A stretch of DNA of 64,000 nucleotides from Pedobacter psychrodurus (GCF_004331735.1 NZ_SJSO01000001.1:310001-374000), one strand, 5' to 3'; positions 49,196 through 58,385 are shown, counted from the first letter of the stretch. Notes: generated from the letters alone by a model not told the origin. Numbers and translations: made by a program.

Positions 49196-50203
49196 ATGTC
49201 TGTTAAGATAGGAAATATAGATTTAGGTGAGTTCCCATTATTACTGGCTCCCATGGAGGATGTAAGTGATCCGCCATTCCGTTATGTATGCAAAAAAAAT
49301 GGAGCTGATATGATGTACACCGAATTTATTTCTTCGGAGGGTTTGATCCGTGATGCGGCAAAAAGCAGACAAAAGCTCGATATTTTCGAATACGAAAGGC
49401 CAATTGGCATTCAGATTTTTGGTGGTGATATCGATCATATGAGGGAAGCATCAGAAATTGCCTCTGCTGCAGGACCTGATCTTGTTGACATCAATTATGG
49501 CTGTCCGGTTAAAAACGTGGTATGTAAAGGAGCGGGCTCTAGCCTGTTACAGGATATTGATAAAATGGTAAAAATGACCGATGCGGTAGTTAAAGCTTCA
49601 CATTTACCCGTTACCGTTAAAACCCGCCTTGGTTGGGATGATAACACCAAAAACGTTTACGAAGTGGCCGAGCGGCTTCAGGATGTGGGCATTCAGGCCC
49701 TTACAATTCATGGCAGAACAAGAGCTCAATTATACAAAGGAGAGGCCGATTGGTCGCTTATCCGCGAAATTAAACGCAATCCACGCATCAAAATCCCGAT
49801 TTTTGGTAATGGCGATGTAGACAGTCCTGAAAAAGCGGCTAACTGGCGCATGGAATATGAGATCGATGGCATTATGATCGGCCGTGCTGCAATTGGTTAC
49901 CCGTGGATTTTCCGCGAGGTAAAACATTTTTTTAAAACAGGCGAACACCTTCCCGGACCAACTATTGAAGAACGCATTGAAGTTTGCCGTACGCATTTAG
50001 ATAAATCGTTAGAATGGAAAGGCCCTAAAACCGGAATTTTCGAAATGCGCCGCCATTATGCAAATTATTTTAAAGGCCTGCCAGACTTTAAACCTTACCG
50101 TATGCGTTTGGTGGCCGAACCCGATATCAACAACATTTACAGTATTTTAGAAGAAGTGGCAGAAAAATTTGCCGACTACGATGCTACTAAAGTACTGGCT
50201 TGA
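49196..50203 (+). CDS. dusB: tRNA-dihydrouridine synthase (DusB type)
   Basis: A 335-residue FMN enzyme reducing specific uridines in tRNA D-loops. The barrel starts LLLAPMEDVSDPPFRYVCKK. The catalytic Cys is in INYGCPVKNVVCKGAGSSLL (about 100-120). HGRTRAQLYKG and FGNGDVDSPEKA bind the phosphate of FMN, with DGIMIGRAAIGYPWIF near the C-terminal part. Length fits DusB. It is divergent from the CPBP gene and precedes apaG by 36 bp. Confidence 0.95.
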   Translation: MSVKIGNIDLGEFPLLLAPMEDVSDPPFRYVCKKNGADMMYTEFISSEGLIRDAAKSRQKLDIFEYERPIGIQIFGGDIDHMREASEIASAAGPDLVDINYGCPVKNVVCKGAGSSLLQDIDKMVKMTDAVVKASHLPVTVKTRLGWDDNTKNVYEVAERLQDVGIQALTIHGRTRAQLYKGEADWSLIREIKRNPRIKIPIFGNGDVDSPEKAANWRMEYEIDGIMIGRAAIGYPWIFREVKHFFKTGEHLPGPTIEERIEVCRTHLDKSLEWKGPKTGIFEMRRHYANYFKGLPDFKPYRMRLVAEPDINNIYSILEEVAEKFADYDATKVLA

Positions 50204-50239
50204 TTTTTGAAAGGTTTTTTTATACATTCGTAAATCATC

Positions 50240-50626
50240 ATGGTTACAGCTATTACAGACGGTGTTAAAGTTTCAGTTGAAACAGTTTACCAGCCAGAAT
50301 ATTCAAATCCGGCCAATGAACATTATATGTTCGCTTATCGCGTAGAAATTTCTAATCTTTCTGATTATGCCGTACAATTAATGCGCCGCCAATGGTTTAT
50401 TTTTGATTCGAACAGTAGCCGAAGAGAGGTAGAAGGTGAGGGCGTTGTTGGTTTACAGCCCATTATCCAGCCTGGCGAAACACATGTATATGTTTCAGGC
50501 TGTAATCTAAAAACCGATATGGGCAGCATGAAAGGTGCGTACCTAATGAAACGTGATATAGACGGATCTGAGTTTGAGGTTGATATTCCAGAGTTTCAGT
50601 TAATTGCTCCTTATAAATTAAATTAA
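50240..50626 (+). CDS. apaG: ApaG-domain protein
   Basis: A 128-residue single-domain ApaG protein (fibronectin-III-like beta sandwich). Family motifs are FAYRVEISNLSDYAVQLMRRQW, given by its core RVEISN and MRRQWFI, and GEGVVGLQPIIQPGETHVYVSG. ApaG is associated with Co2+/Mg2+ resistance and Ap4A metabolism in enterobacteria, but the biochemistry is not settled. It follows dusB in the same direction. Confidence 0.95.
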   Translation: MVTAITDGVKVSVETVYQPEYSNPANEHYMFAYRVEISNLSDYAVQLMRRQWFIFDSNSSRREVEGEGVVGLQPIIQPGETHVYVSGCNLKTDMGSMKGAYLMKRDIDGSEFEVDIPEFQLIAPYKLN

Positions 50627-50681
50627 TAATTATCTTATTGTTGTCACCCTGAGCGAAGTCGAAGGGCAAAACCAACATTCA

Positions 50682-50781
50682 TTTTTTAGAAAAGCAATTT
50701 CAGCATTTCATTTTTAGGTTAGTCCTGCTTTTTGTTTCAAGTCCTCGCTGCGCTGTGGGCTTTCCACGTCAATCAGGTTTA
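50682..50781 (-). repeat. TAAACC...TTTCCAAA element, inverted copy B-
   Basis: On the minus strand it starts TAAACCTGATTGACG, passes a GC-rich core containing CCACAGCGCAGCGAGG, and ends TTGCTTTTCTAAAAAA. Divergent in the middle but with both ends recognisable; it faces B+ head to head across 99 bp. Confidence 0.6.
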
Positions 50782-50880
50782 AACTGCAATGATCCTGCTA
50801 CTTATTAAAGTCTAATTTCATCTATAGAAAATAAAATTCTACACCCAGCAACTCCACCTAGTACTACTAACCTCGCCACC

Positions 50881-50974
50881 TAAACCTGATCGGAGCGAGA
50901 ATGCCGATTCTTCATCGGCAGAAGCGGGAGCAGGACCAGAGCCCGCCTAAGCACTACAAAACCTGCTTTCCAAA
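50881..50974 (+). repeat. TAAACC...TTTCCAAA element, copy B+
   Basis: Starts TAAACCTGATCGGAGCG, contains the hairpin TGCCGATTCTTCATCGGCA and ends TGCTTTCCAAA, closely matching copy A (4917-5007) along most of its length. Confidence 0.8.
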
Positions 50975-51022
50975 CAAGAAATAAATAAACTACTTTACTT
51001 TCAAAAACATTCATAAACCAAA

Positions 51023-51047
51023 AACGGCCAGGATTAACCCGGCCGTT
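51023..51047 (-). terminator. Terminator of the zinc metallopeptidase gene
   Basis: AACGGCC and GGCCGTT arms (extendable by two pairs across a mismatch) followed on the minus strand by TTTTT, 28 bp past the stop codon. Confidence 0.85.
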
Positions 51048-51074
51048 CTGTGCTTTTCATAATTAGATATATCT

Positions 51075-51770
51075 TTAATCTCTGCTTCTTCCAAAAAGCA
51101 TCGATGCGTAATACAATAAATTGGCTAATGCACCAACAGCTGCTACAACATAAGTCATGGCTGCCCACCAAAGCGCATCTTTAGCCTGCGCATTTTCTTC
51201 TTGTGTTTGCATTACACCATTATTGTTTTTTAGCCAGGCCAATGCACGGTTACTGGCATCAAATTCAACTGGTAGGGTAATGATACTAAATATGGTTACC
51301 AATGCTAAACCTACTACACCAATAGCCAAAACAATTGGATTTCCGGTAAAGCCTATTAACAATGCACCAATTAATAACACCCATTGCAAAAGGTTGGATG
51401 ATATACTTACCACAGGAACCATACTGCTTCTTAATTGCAACCAGTTATAAGATTTCGCCTGTTGCAAGGCATGTCCGCATTCGTGTGCCGCTACAGCCGC
51501 GGCAGCTACGCTTCGGCTATAATATACATCTGTACTTAAATTAACGGTTTTATCTGATGGATTGTAATGATCTGTTAGTTGTCCTTCTGTACTCATCACC
51601 TTCACGTCGTATATCCCATTATCATGTAGCATTCTTTCTGCTACCTCTTTGCCCGATAAACCTGAGCTAAGTTGCATTTCGGCATACTTAGAAAACTTAT
51701 TTCTAAACCGCCATTGTACAAACATGCTCAGCAATAATACCGGGATGATTAATATTAAATAAACTCCCAT
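51075..51770 (-). CDS. YugP-type zinc metallopeptidase
   Basis: A 231-residue membrane-bound metallopeptidase (DUF2268-like/YugP family). The zinc site is AAHECGHALQ (HExxH, about 94-98). TM segments lie at the N-terminus (about 4-20), about 120-165 and at the C-terminus. Family landmarks DVKVMSTEGQLTDHYNP and VNLSTDVYYSRSVAA precede the active site, and LPVEFDASNRAL follows. ATG 51770 gives the usual length; twelve extra codons to 51806 are unlikely. Substrates unknown. Monocistronic. Confidence 0.92.
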   Translation of the reverse strand: MGVYLILIIPVLLLSMFVQWRFRNKFSKYAEMQLSSGLSGKEVAERMLHDNGIYDVKVMSTEGQLTDHYNPSDKTVNLSTDVYYSRSVAAAAVAAHECGHALQQAKSYNWLQLRSSMVPVVSISSNLLQWVLLIGALLIGFTGNPIVLAIGVVGLALVTIFSIITLPVEFDASNRALAWLKNNNGVMQTQEENAQAKDALWWAAMTYVVAAVGALANLLYYASMLFGRSRD

Positions 51771-51854
51771 TTTCTTTCTGTATGTTTTTCGTTTAACACA
51801 TATCAAAAAGCGTTCCCATATTATTTGACTGTTAAAAAATGGTACATTTATACT

Positions 51855-52991
51855 ATGCCAACAGCATTTTCATATTGGGAGAAGGAGTCATTTTTTACTT
51901 ACGATATCATTATTATCGGCAGTGGAATTGTGGGTTTAAATGCTGCTATCCAGCTTAAAAAAACTGTGCCAACTTTAAAAATAGCCATACTCGAAAGGGG
52001 CTTTTTACCAAGTGGTGCCAGCACCAAAAATGCGGGTTTTGCGTGCTTTGGTAGCATTTCTGAACTCATTGAGCAAGAAGAATGTACTGGCTTAGATGGC
52101 CTCGCTTTACTTATAGAAAAACGCTGGAAGGGCCTAATTAAACTGCGGTGTTTATTGGGCGATAAAACCATTGATTACCAATGTTTAGGCGGATACGAAT
52201 TATTTAAAATTGATGACATTTTTTTGGCCGACACATGTGTATCCAAAATTGAACATTTTAATCGTCTTATTAACGATGTTGTTGGCGCAAATGCTTTTGG
52301 CCTTGCCAATACGAAAATTGGCTCCTTTGGTTTTGGAGGTATCGGAACTTTAATCGAAAACCAGTATGAAGCACAAATTGATAGCGGTAAAATGATGTTT
52401 GCCTTAATTCAATATGCGCAAAACCTCGGTATTAGTATTTTTAATAATTGTACAGTAGATGAAATTCAACCAGAAATATCCGGTTCGAGGTTACTAACCA
52501 AAAATGGAAACTTTTTTTGTAAGCAAGTAGTGATCACCACAAATGCATTTATAAAAGATTTATTACCTGATGTTGATATTACACCAGGCCGTGGACAGGT
52601 TTTAATTACCAAGCCCCTTAAAGATTTAAAAATAGCAGGTACCTTCCATTATGATAGCGGTTTTTACTATTTCAGAAATATAAATGGTAGAATTTTATTA
52701 GGTGGTGGTAGAAATATTGATTTTAAAGCCGAAGAAACAACCGAATTTGGCCAAACTGAAGCGGTACAGCAGGCACTGGAAGATTTATTAAAAAATGTAA
52801 TCCTCCCTAAAGTTAATTATGAAATTGATTATCGCTGGAGTGGTATTATGGCTTTTGGAAAAATTTTGGAACCCCTTATAGAAGAGATTAAGCCCAATAT
52901 CTTTTGTGCTACAAGGTGCAACGGAATGGGCATAGCAATTGGTTCGCAAACAGGAGAAGATGTAGCAAACCTGCTACTGAAGAGATTATAG
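51855..52991 (+). CDS. FAD-dependent oxidoreductase (DAO family)
   Basis: A 378-residue flavoprotein of the D-amino-acid-oxidase (DAO/ThiO-like) superfamily. The dinucleotide site is IIIGSGIVGLNAAIQLK (about 20-36), followed by ERGFLPSGASTKNAGFACFG and, later, ITTNAFIKDL and TPGRGQVLIT. The C-terminal CNGMGIAIGSQTGEDVANL closes the FAD site. It probably oxidises an amine or amino acid; the substrate is not predictable. ATG 51855 is preferred over a TTG at 51825. Divergent from the metallopeptidase; monocistronic. Confidence 0.9.
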   Translation: MPTAFSYWEKESFFTYDIIIIGSGIVGLNAAIQLKKTVPTLKIAILERGFLPSGASTKNAGFACFGSISELIEQEECTGLDGLALLIEKRWKGLIKLRCLLGDKTIDYQCLGGYELFKIDDIFLADTCVSKIEHFNRLINDVVGANAFGLANTKIGSFGFGGIGTLIENQYEAQIDSGKMMFALIQYAQNLGISIFNNCTVDEIQPEISGSRLLTKNGNFFCKQVVITTNAFIKDLLPDVDITPGRGQVLITKPLKDLKIAGTFHYDSGFYYFRNINGRILLGGGRNIDFKAEETTEFGQTEAVQQALEDLLKNVILPKVNYEIDYRWSGIMAFGKILEPLIEEIKPNIFCATRCNGMGIAIGSQTGEDVANLLLKRL

Positions 52992-53354
52992 CTTTTTTAC
53001 CATAGAGAACCAAAAAAAAACAGCGCGCACGAAGTTCGCTTTTCCATGCTCTTATATTTCTGTTTTTAAAGATCCTTCATTGCATTACCAATGACAGATT
53101 CTGAAAATCGTCGTCTTTCCCGCGCAGGCGGGAATCTTAATGCAACCTACAACCCCCTATCAAGGCATTACGATTCCCAATCAAGTTGGGAATGACGATA
53201 CCCCGCATAATGTCATTATTACTTTAATGTTTTAGCTAAAAACTGAATTCTCAGGATGACATTTTCGCATAAATTTTCCAGCTACCTAGCACTCCGCTCG
53301 AAATGAAAGCATATCAATCAATCCGCCAAACCCTAAGCACCTAACGCCTAGCGC
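52992..53354. other. Gene-free stretch between the FAD oxidoreductase and purU
   Basis: 363 bp between convergent genes. It contains element E5 (53092-53198) and, at about 53243-53310, a degenerate TCAGGATGAC...TCGAAATGA remnant of the GTCA family. No coding sequence seen. Confidence 0.65.
53092..53198 (-). repeat. Hairpin element E5, inverted copy of E3
   Basis: Reverse complement of the element at 39283-39379: same two hairpins, same linker and same TGACAGATTCT end. The middle carries nine extra bases. Confidence 0.85.
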
Positions 53355-54194
53355 TTACTTAAACACAATTGTCTTATTACCACTCACAAAAACGCGGTCT
53401 TCGAAAATGAGCTCTAAGGCTTCTAATAACACCTTTTTCTCTATTTCTTTTCCTGCACGAACCATTTCTTTTACCCCAAAATTGTGGTCTACATGATTGG
53501 TATGCTGGGTAATAATCGGGCCTTCATCCAGGTTATCGGTAACAAAATGGGCAGTTGCACCAATAATTTTTACGCCGCGTTCAAAAGCTTGACGGTAGGG
53601 ATTGGCACCTATAAAAGCTGGTAAAAAGGAATGATGAATATTGATAATTTTACCCGAATAATCTTTTACAAAATCGGCAGACAGGATTCGCATAAATTTG
53701 GCTAATACTAAATAATCTACCTCAAACTGATTAATGATATCTTTTACTTCAGTCTCGAATTCACTTTTATCCTTATTAGTATGATCGACGTAAAAATAAG
53801 GAATACCTAATTTTTCGGTAAAATCTCTCAGACTTTCATAATTGCCAATTACACATTTAACATTAGCACCTAAAGTTTTAAACTGGTTTTTAATCAATAT
53901 TTCTGCTAAACAATGGTACTCTTTCGTTACTAAAACAGCAATCTGTTTCTCCTGTTGGGCAATTAAGTTTACCTCAGCAGCATTTGGTAAATTTTCTAAA
54001 AGTTTTTCCTTTAATTTTTCTGCATCCTCCAGGTTTCCGGTACAGGCCATGCGGGTAAAAAACGATTTATTGGCTTCATCTACGAACTCGCGCATCGCAA
54101 TAATATTCAACTGATGTGCAGCGAGTACCCGGGTAATATTAGTAACTAAACCAACTTGGTCGGGGCAGGATATAAGGACTGTTAATGCATTCAT
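53355..54194 (-). CDS. purU: Formyltetrahydrofolate deformylase
   Basis: A 279-residue enzyme releasing formate from 10-formyltetrahydrofolate, balancing one-carbon units for purine synthesis. An N-terminal ACT domain (about 4-80, VLISCPDQVGLVTNITRVLA) precedes the formyltransferase fold with NIHHSFLPAFIGANPYRQAF and the catalytic stretch GATAHFVTDNLDEGPII. Length is normal. It is monocistronic and divergent from rmuC. Confidence 0.95.
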   Translation of the reverse strand: MNALTVLISCPDQVGLVTNITRVLAAHQLNIIAMREFVDEANKSFFTRMACTGNLEDAEKLKEKLLENLPNAAEVNLIAQQEKQIAVLVTKEYHCLAEILIKNQFKTLGANVKCVIGNYESLRDFTEKLGIPYFYVDHTNKDKSEFETEVKDIINQFEVDYLVLAKFMRILSADFVKDYSGKIINIHHSFLPAFIGANPYRQAFERGVKIIGATAHFVTDNLDEGPIITQHTNHVDHNFGVKEMVRAGKEIEKKVLLEALELIFEDRVFVSGNKTIVFK

Positions 54195-54312
54195 TTATAA
54201 AAAAGTAATGCCCAATTATAGAAATTTTTTTCCGTTATTTTCCGATCACAATAACTAAAATTTTTTGGTATATCTATTTTAAATCTTCATTTTTGCTAAA
54301 ATTTTTATCATT

Positions 54313-55689
54313 ATGGAGATCGCTGGCATTGCTTTACTAATCGTTATTTTAATTGTTCTGGTTTTTTTATTATTAAAGAAACCAAAGGCAGCACTTTCTG
54401 TTATTTCAGTAGACGATTTTGAAAAGATAAAAAGTGAAAATGAATCGTTAAAAATTAGTTTAGCTAAAGCAGACGAACGTGTTTCTAACCTAACCGTAGA
54501 AAAAGAGCACATTACCGTGCTACTTAAACAAGAGCAGCAACGATTAATTGATGAATTACAAGCTGAACGCGATCGGCTTGCAGATGCCAACCGCGAGCTC
54601 GAAAGTACCAGATCTTTCTACCTCGCCGAAAAGGAAAAACTTGCAGAACAAAAGCTAAGCTTTGAGCAATCGCAAGAAAAACTGAACAAAGACTTCGAAT
54701 TAATCGCCAATAAAATTTTAGAAGAGAAATCTACCAAATTTATCGAGCAGAACAGAACCAATTTAGACATCATTTTAAATCCTTTGAAAGAAAATATTAA
54801 GGCTTTTGAAGATAAAGTAGAAAAGGTTTACAAAGCGGAGTCGGATGAAAGAAATACACTGAAAGGTGTAATTTCACTATTAATGGATCAAAGTAAACAG
54901 ATTCAGGAAGATGCCAATAATTTAACCAAAGCTTTAAAAGGCGACAGTAAAAGGCAAGGAAACTGGGGAGAAGTAATTTTAGAAAAAGTTTTAGAACGCT
55001 CTGGTTTAGTACGCGATCAGGAATACCGCATTCAAGCCTCGCATACATCCGCCGAAGGCGGTCGCTACCAGCCCGATGTGGTAATCGATCTGCCTGACAA
55101 CAAACACCTTGTTGTCGACGCTAAGGTATCATTGGTTGCTTATGAACGTTCTGTATCTGCAGAGACGGATGAAGAGCGTGACGGCTTTATAAAAGGCCAT
55201 CTAGCCTCAATTAAGAATCACATTCAGGAATTATCTGCTAAAAACTACCAGGATTTATATAAAATCAATTCTCCGGATTTTGTTTTACTGTTTGTTCCGA
55301 TCGAATCTTCTTTCAGTATTGCGGTTCAAAAAGATGCCGAACTGTTCAATTTTGCCTGGGATAGAAGGGTTGTGATTGTGAGTCCATCAACGTTACTAGC
55401 CACCTTGCGCACCATTGCCAGCATGTGGAAACAAGAACGCCAAAACCGGAATGTAATGGAAATTGCCCGTTTAAGTGGCAGTATGTATGATAAGTTTGTG
55501 GGCTTTATTTCTGATATGGAAAATATTGGTAAACACATCAAAAACGGACAGGATGCTTATGATAAAGCCATCAATAAATTGTCTTTAGGCGCCGGAAATT
55601 TAACCAATACTTCAGAAAAGATTAAAAAATTGGGTGCAAAAACCACCAAACAGATTGATACGAAATATTTGGATATCAACGAGGAATAG
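54313..55689 (+). CDS. rmuC: DNA recombination protein RmuC
   Basis: A 458-residue RmuC family protein, which limits DNA inversions at short inverted repeats in E. coli and has a nuclease-like core. A TM helix (1-22) anchors it. A long coiled coil spans about 35-130, and the RmuC domain (about 140-430) shows GDSKRQGNWGEVILEKVLER, YQPDVVIDLPDNKHLVVDAK and FVPIESSFSIAV. Its presence is notable in a genome rich in short inverted repeats, but no link is shown. Starts 118 bp from purU. Confidence 0.94.
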   Translation: MEIAGIALLIVILIVLVFLLLKKPKAALSVISVDDFEKIKSENESLKISLAKADERVSNLTVEKEHITVLLKQEQQRLIDELQAERDRLADANRELESTRSFYLAEKEKLAEQKLSFEQSQEKLNKDFELIANKILEEKSTKFIEQNRTNLDIILNPLKENIKAFEDKVEKVYKAESDERNTLKGVISLLMDQSKQIQEDANNLTKALKGDSKRQGNWGEVILEKVLERSGLVRDQEYRIQASHTSAEGGRYQPDVVIDLPDNKHLVVDAKVSLVAYERSVSAETDEERDGFIKGHLASIKNHIQELSAKNYQDLYKINSPDFVLLFVPIESSFSIAVQKDAELFNFAWDRRVVIVSPSTLLATLRTIASMWKQERQNRNVMEIARLSGSMYDKFVGFISDMENIGKHIKNGQDAYDKAINKLSLGAGNLTNTSEKIKKLGAKTTKQIDTKYLDINEE

Positions 55690-55767
55690 AAGATGCAAAA
55701 TCACCTAAATTTTTTATCACTTTTATTTTTTCAGTCAAAAGCGTGCCTTTTTAGTCCGAATAAAAAT

Positions 55768-55850
55768 CGTCATTGCGAGGAAGAATGACGAAGCAATCTT
55801 TCTCAATAAAAAGATTGCTTCGTCGGCTGAAAAGCCTTCTCGCAATGACG
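55768..55850. repeat. CGTCATTGCGAG hairpin element E6
   Basis: Nearly complete palindrome: CGTCATTGCGAG ... GAAGCAATCTTT / AAAGATTGCTTC ... CTCGCAATGACG. It lies between convergent rmuC and thiL and can serve as a bidirectional terminator-like hairpin. Confidence 0.85.
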
Positions 55851-55861
55851 AATATATAATA

Positions 55862-56902
55862 TTATTTATTAAAAGCATTCCAACCCTGAGCCTTCAGCTC
55901 ATGTACTTTTTCTGATTTAGAAACCATTTTACAACCCGAATTTTTATCGGTAACATGGCCGATCACGGTGATATCTACATCATGTTTCAATTTTTTGTAA
56001 TCTTCCTGACTGATGGTAAACAACAATTCATAATCTTCGCCACCACTTAAAGCACAAACTGTAGGATCTAAACCTAGTTCACGGGCGGTTTCATAAGTCA
56101 TTGGATCTAAAGGAATTTTCTCTTCGTAAATGGTCATTCCTTTATCTGATTGTTCTGCCAAATGCAAAATTTCAGACGCTAACCCATCCGAAACATCAAT
56201 CATCGAAGTTGGTTTTATATTCATTTCATCTAAAAGTGCAATAATATCCATCCTTGCTTCTGGTTTCAATTGTCTTTCGATGATATAATCTTTACCTTCT
56301 AAATCTGGCTGGATTTGTGGGTTTTCCAGATAGATTAATTTCTCTCTTTCTAAAATTTGCAGGCCTAAATAAGCACCACCCAAATCGCCAGAAACACATA
56401 ATAAATCGTGTTCTTGGGCACCGTTTCTGTACACCACTTTATCGGCATCGGCATAACCAATACTGGTAATACTGATTACCAGCCCTTGCTTGCTTGAGGA
56501 AGTATCTCCGCCAATTAAATCGATGTTGTATTTGTTGCAGGCCAGTTCAATTCCTTTATAAATTTCTTCAACAGCTTCTAATGGAAATTTGCTCGACAAA
56601 CCCAGCGAAACCGTGATTTGGCTTGCTTTTCCATTCATGGCATAAATATCACTCAAATTTACCTGAACAGCTTTGTAACCTAAGTGCATTAAAGGCACAT
56701 AAGCCAAATCGAAATGGATTCCTTCCAGCAATAAATCGGTCGAAATTAAGGTCTGCTTTCCTTTAGCATCTAAAACGGCAGCATCATCGCCAACCCCTTT
56801 TACCGAATAATCGTTTTTAATTTTAAAATTAGTAGTTAGGTGTTTGATCAACCCAAATTCTCCTAATTCATTAATATCTGTACGCTCTTTATTTTCAAAC
56901 AT
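55862..56902 (-). CDS. thiL: Thiamine-monophosphate kinase
   Basis: A 346-residue PurM-fold kinase converting thiamine monophosphate to thiamine pyrophosphate. Motifs: LGEFGLIKHLT at the N-terminus, VGDDAAVLD (metal/ATP), STDLLLEGIHFD, IGGDTSSS and IDVSDGLASEI, with ALSGGEDYELLFT near the C-terminus. ATG 56902 (MFENKERTD) is used; ATG 56908 two codons earlier is possible. Other thiamine genes are not adjacent. It lies between repeat elements E6 and E7. Confidence 0.95.
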   Translation of the reverse strand: MFENKERTDINELGEFGLIKHLTTNFKIKNDYSVKGVGDDAAVLDAKGKQTLISTDLLLEGIHFDLAYVPLMHLGYKAVQVNLSDIYAMNGKASQITVSLGLSSKFPLEAVEEIYKGIELACNKYNIDLIGGDTSSSKQGLVISITSIGYADADKVVYRNGAQEHDLLCVSGDLGGAYLGLQILEREKLIYLENPQIQPDLEGKDYIIERQLKPEARMDIIALLDEMNIKPTSMIDVSDGLASEILHLAEQSDKGMTIYEEKIPLDPMTYETARELGLDPTVCALSGGEDYELLFTISQEDYKKLKHDVDITVIGHVTDKNSGCKMVSKSEKVHELKAQGWNAFNK

Positions 56903-56951
56903 ATGCAATAGTTAGAGGCGGAGCCCCCGGTTTTTATTTTTTTAAAATCAA

Positions 56952-57059
56952 TTGTCATTCTGAGTATAGCGAAGAACCCGAAGGCTCTGCGAAGCAAATC
57001 TTTAACTGCACTAGGCCGATACTTCACTTTTGGAGATCCTTCCTTCGTCAGGATGACAA
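56952..57059. repeat. GTCA/TGAC element E7, overlapping the end of the symporter gene
   Basis: Begins TTGTCATTCTGAG and ends TCAGGATGACAA. Its right-hand end (57048-57059) encodes the last three residues and the TGA stop codon of the symporter gene. Confidence 0.75.
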
Positions 57060-58286
57060 ATCCTTACTTTCCATCCAATTCTTACCTTCGGTAAACCTGG
57101 CAATTAACATGGCTGCAACATTATCACCGGTAGCATTTAACAAAGTAGCCATCGGATCTACCAAAGTTCCAATAATCATAGCTGGTGGTAGAGCCTCTGG
57201 GGGCAATTGGTAAGCCGAAATCATTAATAATTCGCCAATATAACCGCCGTTTGGTATTCCACCTTCTACAATACTCACTAAAACAGTAATACCCAGTGCC
57301 AAAATAATGGTATCAACATGTACTAAATCTTTACCAAAAATGGCAAAAACAACAGCAATTTTAACAATAGAACTGATACTCGAGCCATCTTTATGCAAAG
57401 TCGAGCCTAACGGAATCGTCACATTGGTAATATAACCGGGTACCCCCATTTTTCGCGCACCATCTAAATTCGCAGGAATAGTGGCAATACTGCTACAGGT
57501 TCCGATTGAAGTTAAAGACGGCACAATATTATTTTTCCAAAATACTTTTATCGCTTTAAATCCACCAGCAACAAAAGCATATAAGGTAAAAAAAACGATA
57601 AAATAAAATGCACCAACTCCATAGTATAAACCCAAAGCTTTCGCATAAGTACCAAAAAGCTGTGGACCGAAAACCCCAACCTGATAGGCAAAATAAGCGC
57701 CCAAACCAACGGGACCTAATTTCATAATTAAAATGATGAGTTTTTTCATCACTTCATTACCAGAAACCAGAAAGTTTTTAAAGCCATCGCCCTCTTTCCC
57801 AGAATATAGCGTAGAAAAACCAACTAATACTGAAAAAATAATCAGTGCAAGCATATTTTTCCGACTTCCGATTTCAAAAAATTCTCCTACTGTTAAAAGT
57901 TGGGTCATTTGTTCGCCAAACGACTGTATTTTTTCTGGTTCAGTTGGTAAAGGCGTATTTCCTAATTGCTGATGAATCGGAAAAATCCATGTGGCTACCA
58001 GCGTTAAAACAGCAGAAATTAATATCGTGGAAAGAAAAACCAAAACCATAATGGTTAATAATCTTCCTAATTTCTTTGTCCGATCGATGTTCGCAATTGC
58101 CGATGAAACCGCAAAAAATACCAATGGAATAACTGCAGTAAACAACAGGTTTAAAAATATATCTCCTAATGGTTTTATACTCTCAACACTTTTCCCAAAA
58201 ATTAAGCCCACAATACTTCCAACAGTTATTCCTGCCAAAAGCCATAATAAGCCTGAGTAATTTTTAAGAATGTTGTTTTTTTCCAT
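57048..58286 (-). CDS. Dicarboxylate/amino acid:cation symporter (DAACS family)
   Basis: A 412-residue inner-membrane symporter related to GltP/DctA, importing glutamate, aspartate or C4-dicarboxylates with Na+ or H+. Eight TM helices plus two re-entrant loops are expected; the serine-rich loop appears as SIGTCSSIATIPANLDGARK and the second as LVDPMATLLNATGDNVAAML. ATG 58286 is chosen; a further ATG at 58304 lies inside repeat E8 and is unlikely. The C-terminal residues LSS and the stop codon come from repeat E7, so the original tail may have been altered. Confidence 0.92.
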   Translation of the reverse strand: MEKNNILKNYSGLLWLLAGITVGSIVGLIFGKSVESIKPLGDIFLNLLFTAVIPLVFFAVSSAIANIDRTKKLGRLLTIMVLVFLSTILISAVLTLVATWIFPIHQQLGNTPLPTEPEKIQSFGEQMTQLLTVGEFFEIGSRKNMLALIIFSVLVGFSTLYSGKEGDGFKNFLVSGNEVMKKLIILIMKLGPVGLGAYFAYQVGVFGPQLFGTYAKALGLYYGVGAFYFIVFFTLYAFVAGGFKAIKVFWKNNIVPSLTSIGTCSSIATIPANLDGARKMGVPGYITNVTIPLGSTLHKDGSSISSIVKIAVVFAIFGKDLVHVDTIILALGITVLVSIVEGGIPNGGYIGELLMISAYQLPPEALPPAMIIGTLVDPMATLLNATGDNVAAMLIARFTEGKNWMESKDLSS

Positions 58287-58298
58287 ATACTTATTTTC

Positions 58299-58385
58299 CG
58301 TCATTGTGAGGCCCGAAGCAATCTTACAACTATCGCTACCAGCGAGCGCATTAAGATTGCTTTGTCGTACCTCCTCGCAATGACG
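58299..58385. repeat. CGTCATTG hairpin element E8
   Basis: Imperfect palindrome with ends CGTCATTGTGAGG and CCTCGCAATGACG and inner arms GAAGCAATCTTA / TAAGATTGCTTT. It lies between nadA and the symporter gene and is closely related to E6. Confidence 0.8.

Larger units (their letters stand above)
50627..51074. other. Gene-free repeat cluster after apaG
   Basis: 448 bp without a credible gene. It holds a half hairpin (TTGTCACCCTGAGCGAAGTCGA at 50641-50662, the left end of the GTCA family), the inverted element pair B-/B+ and the terminator of the convergent metallopeptidase gene at 51023. Confidence 0.65.
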
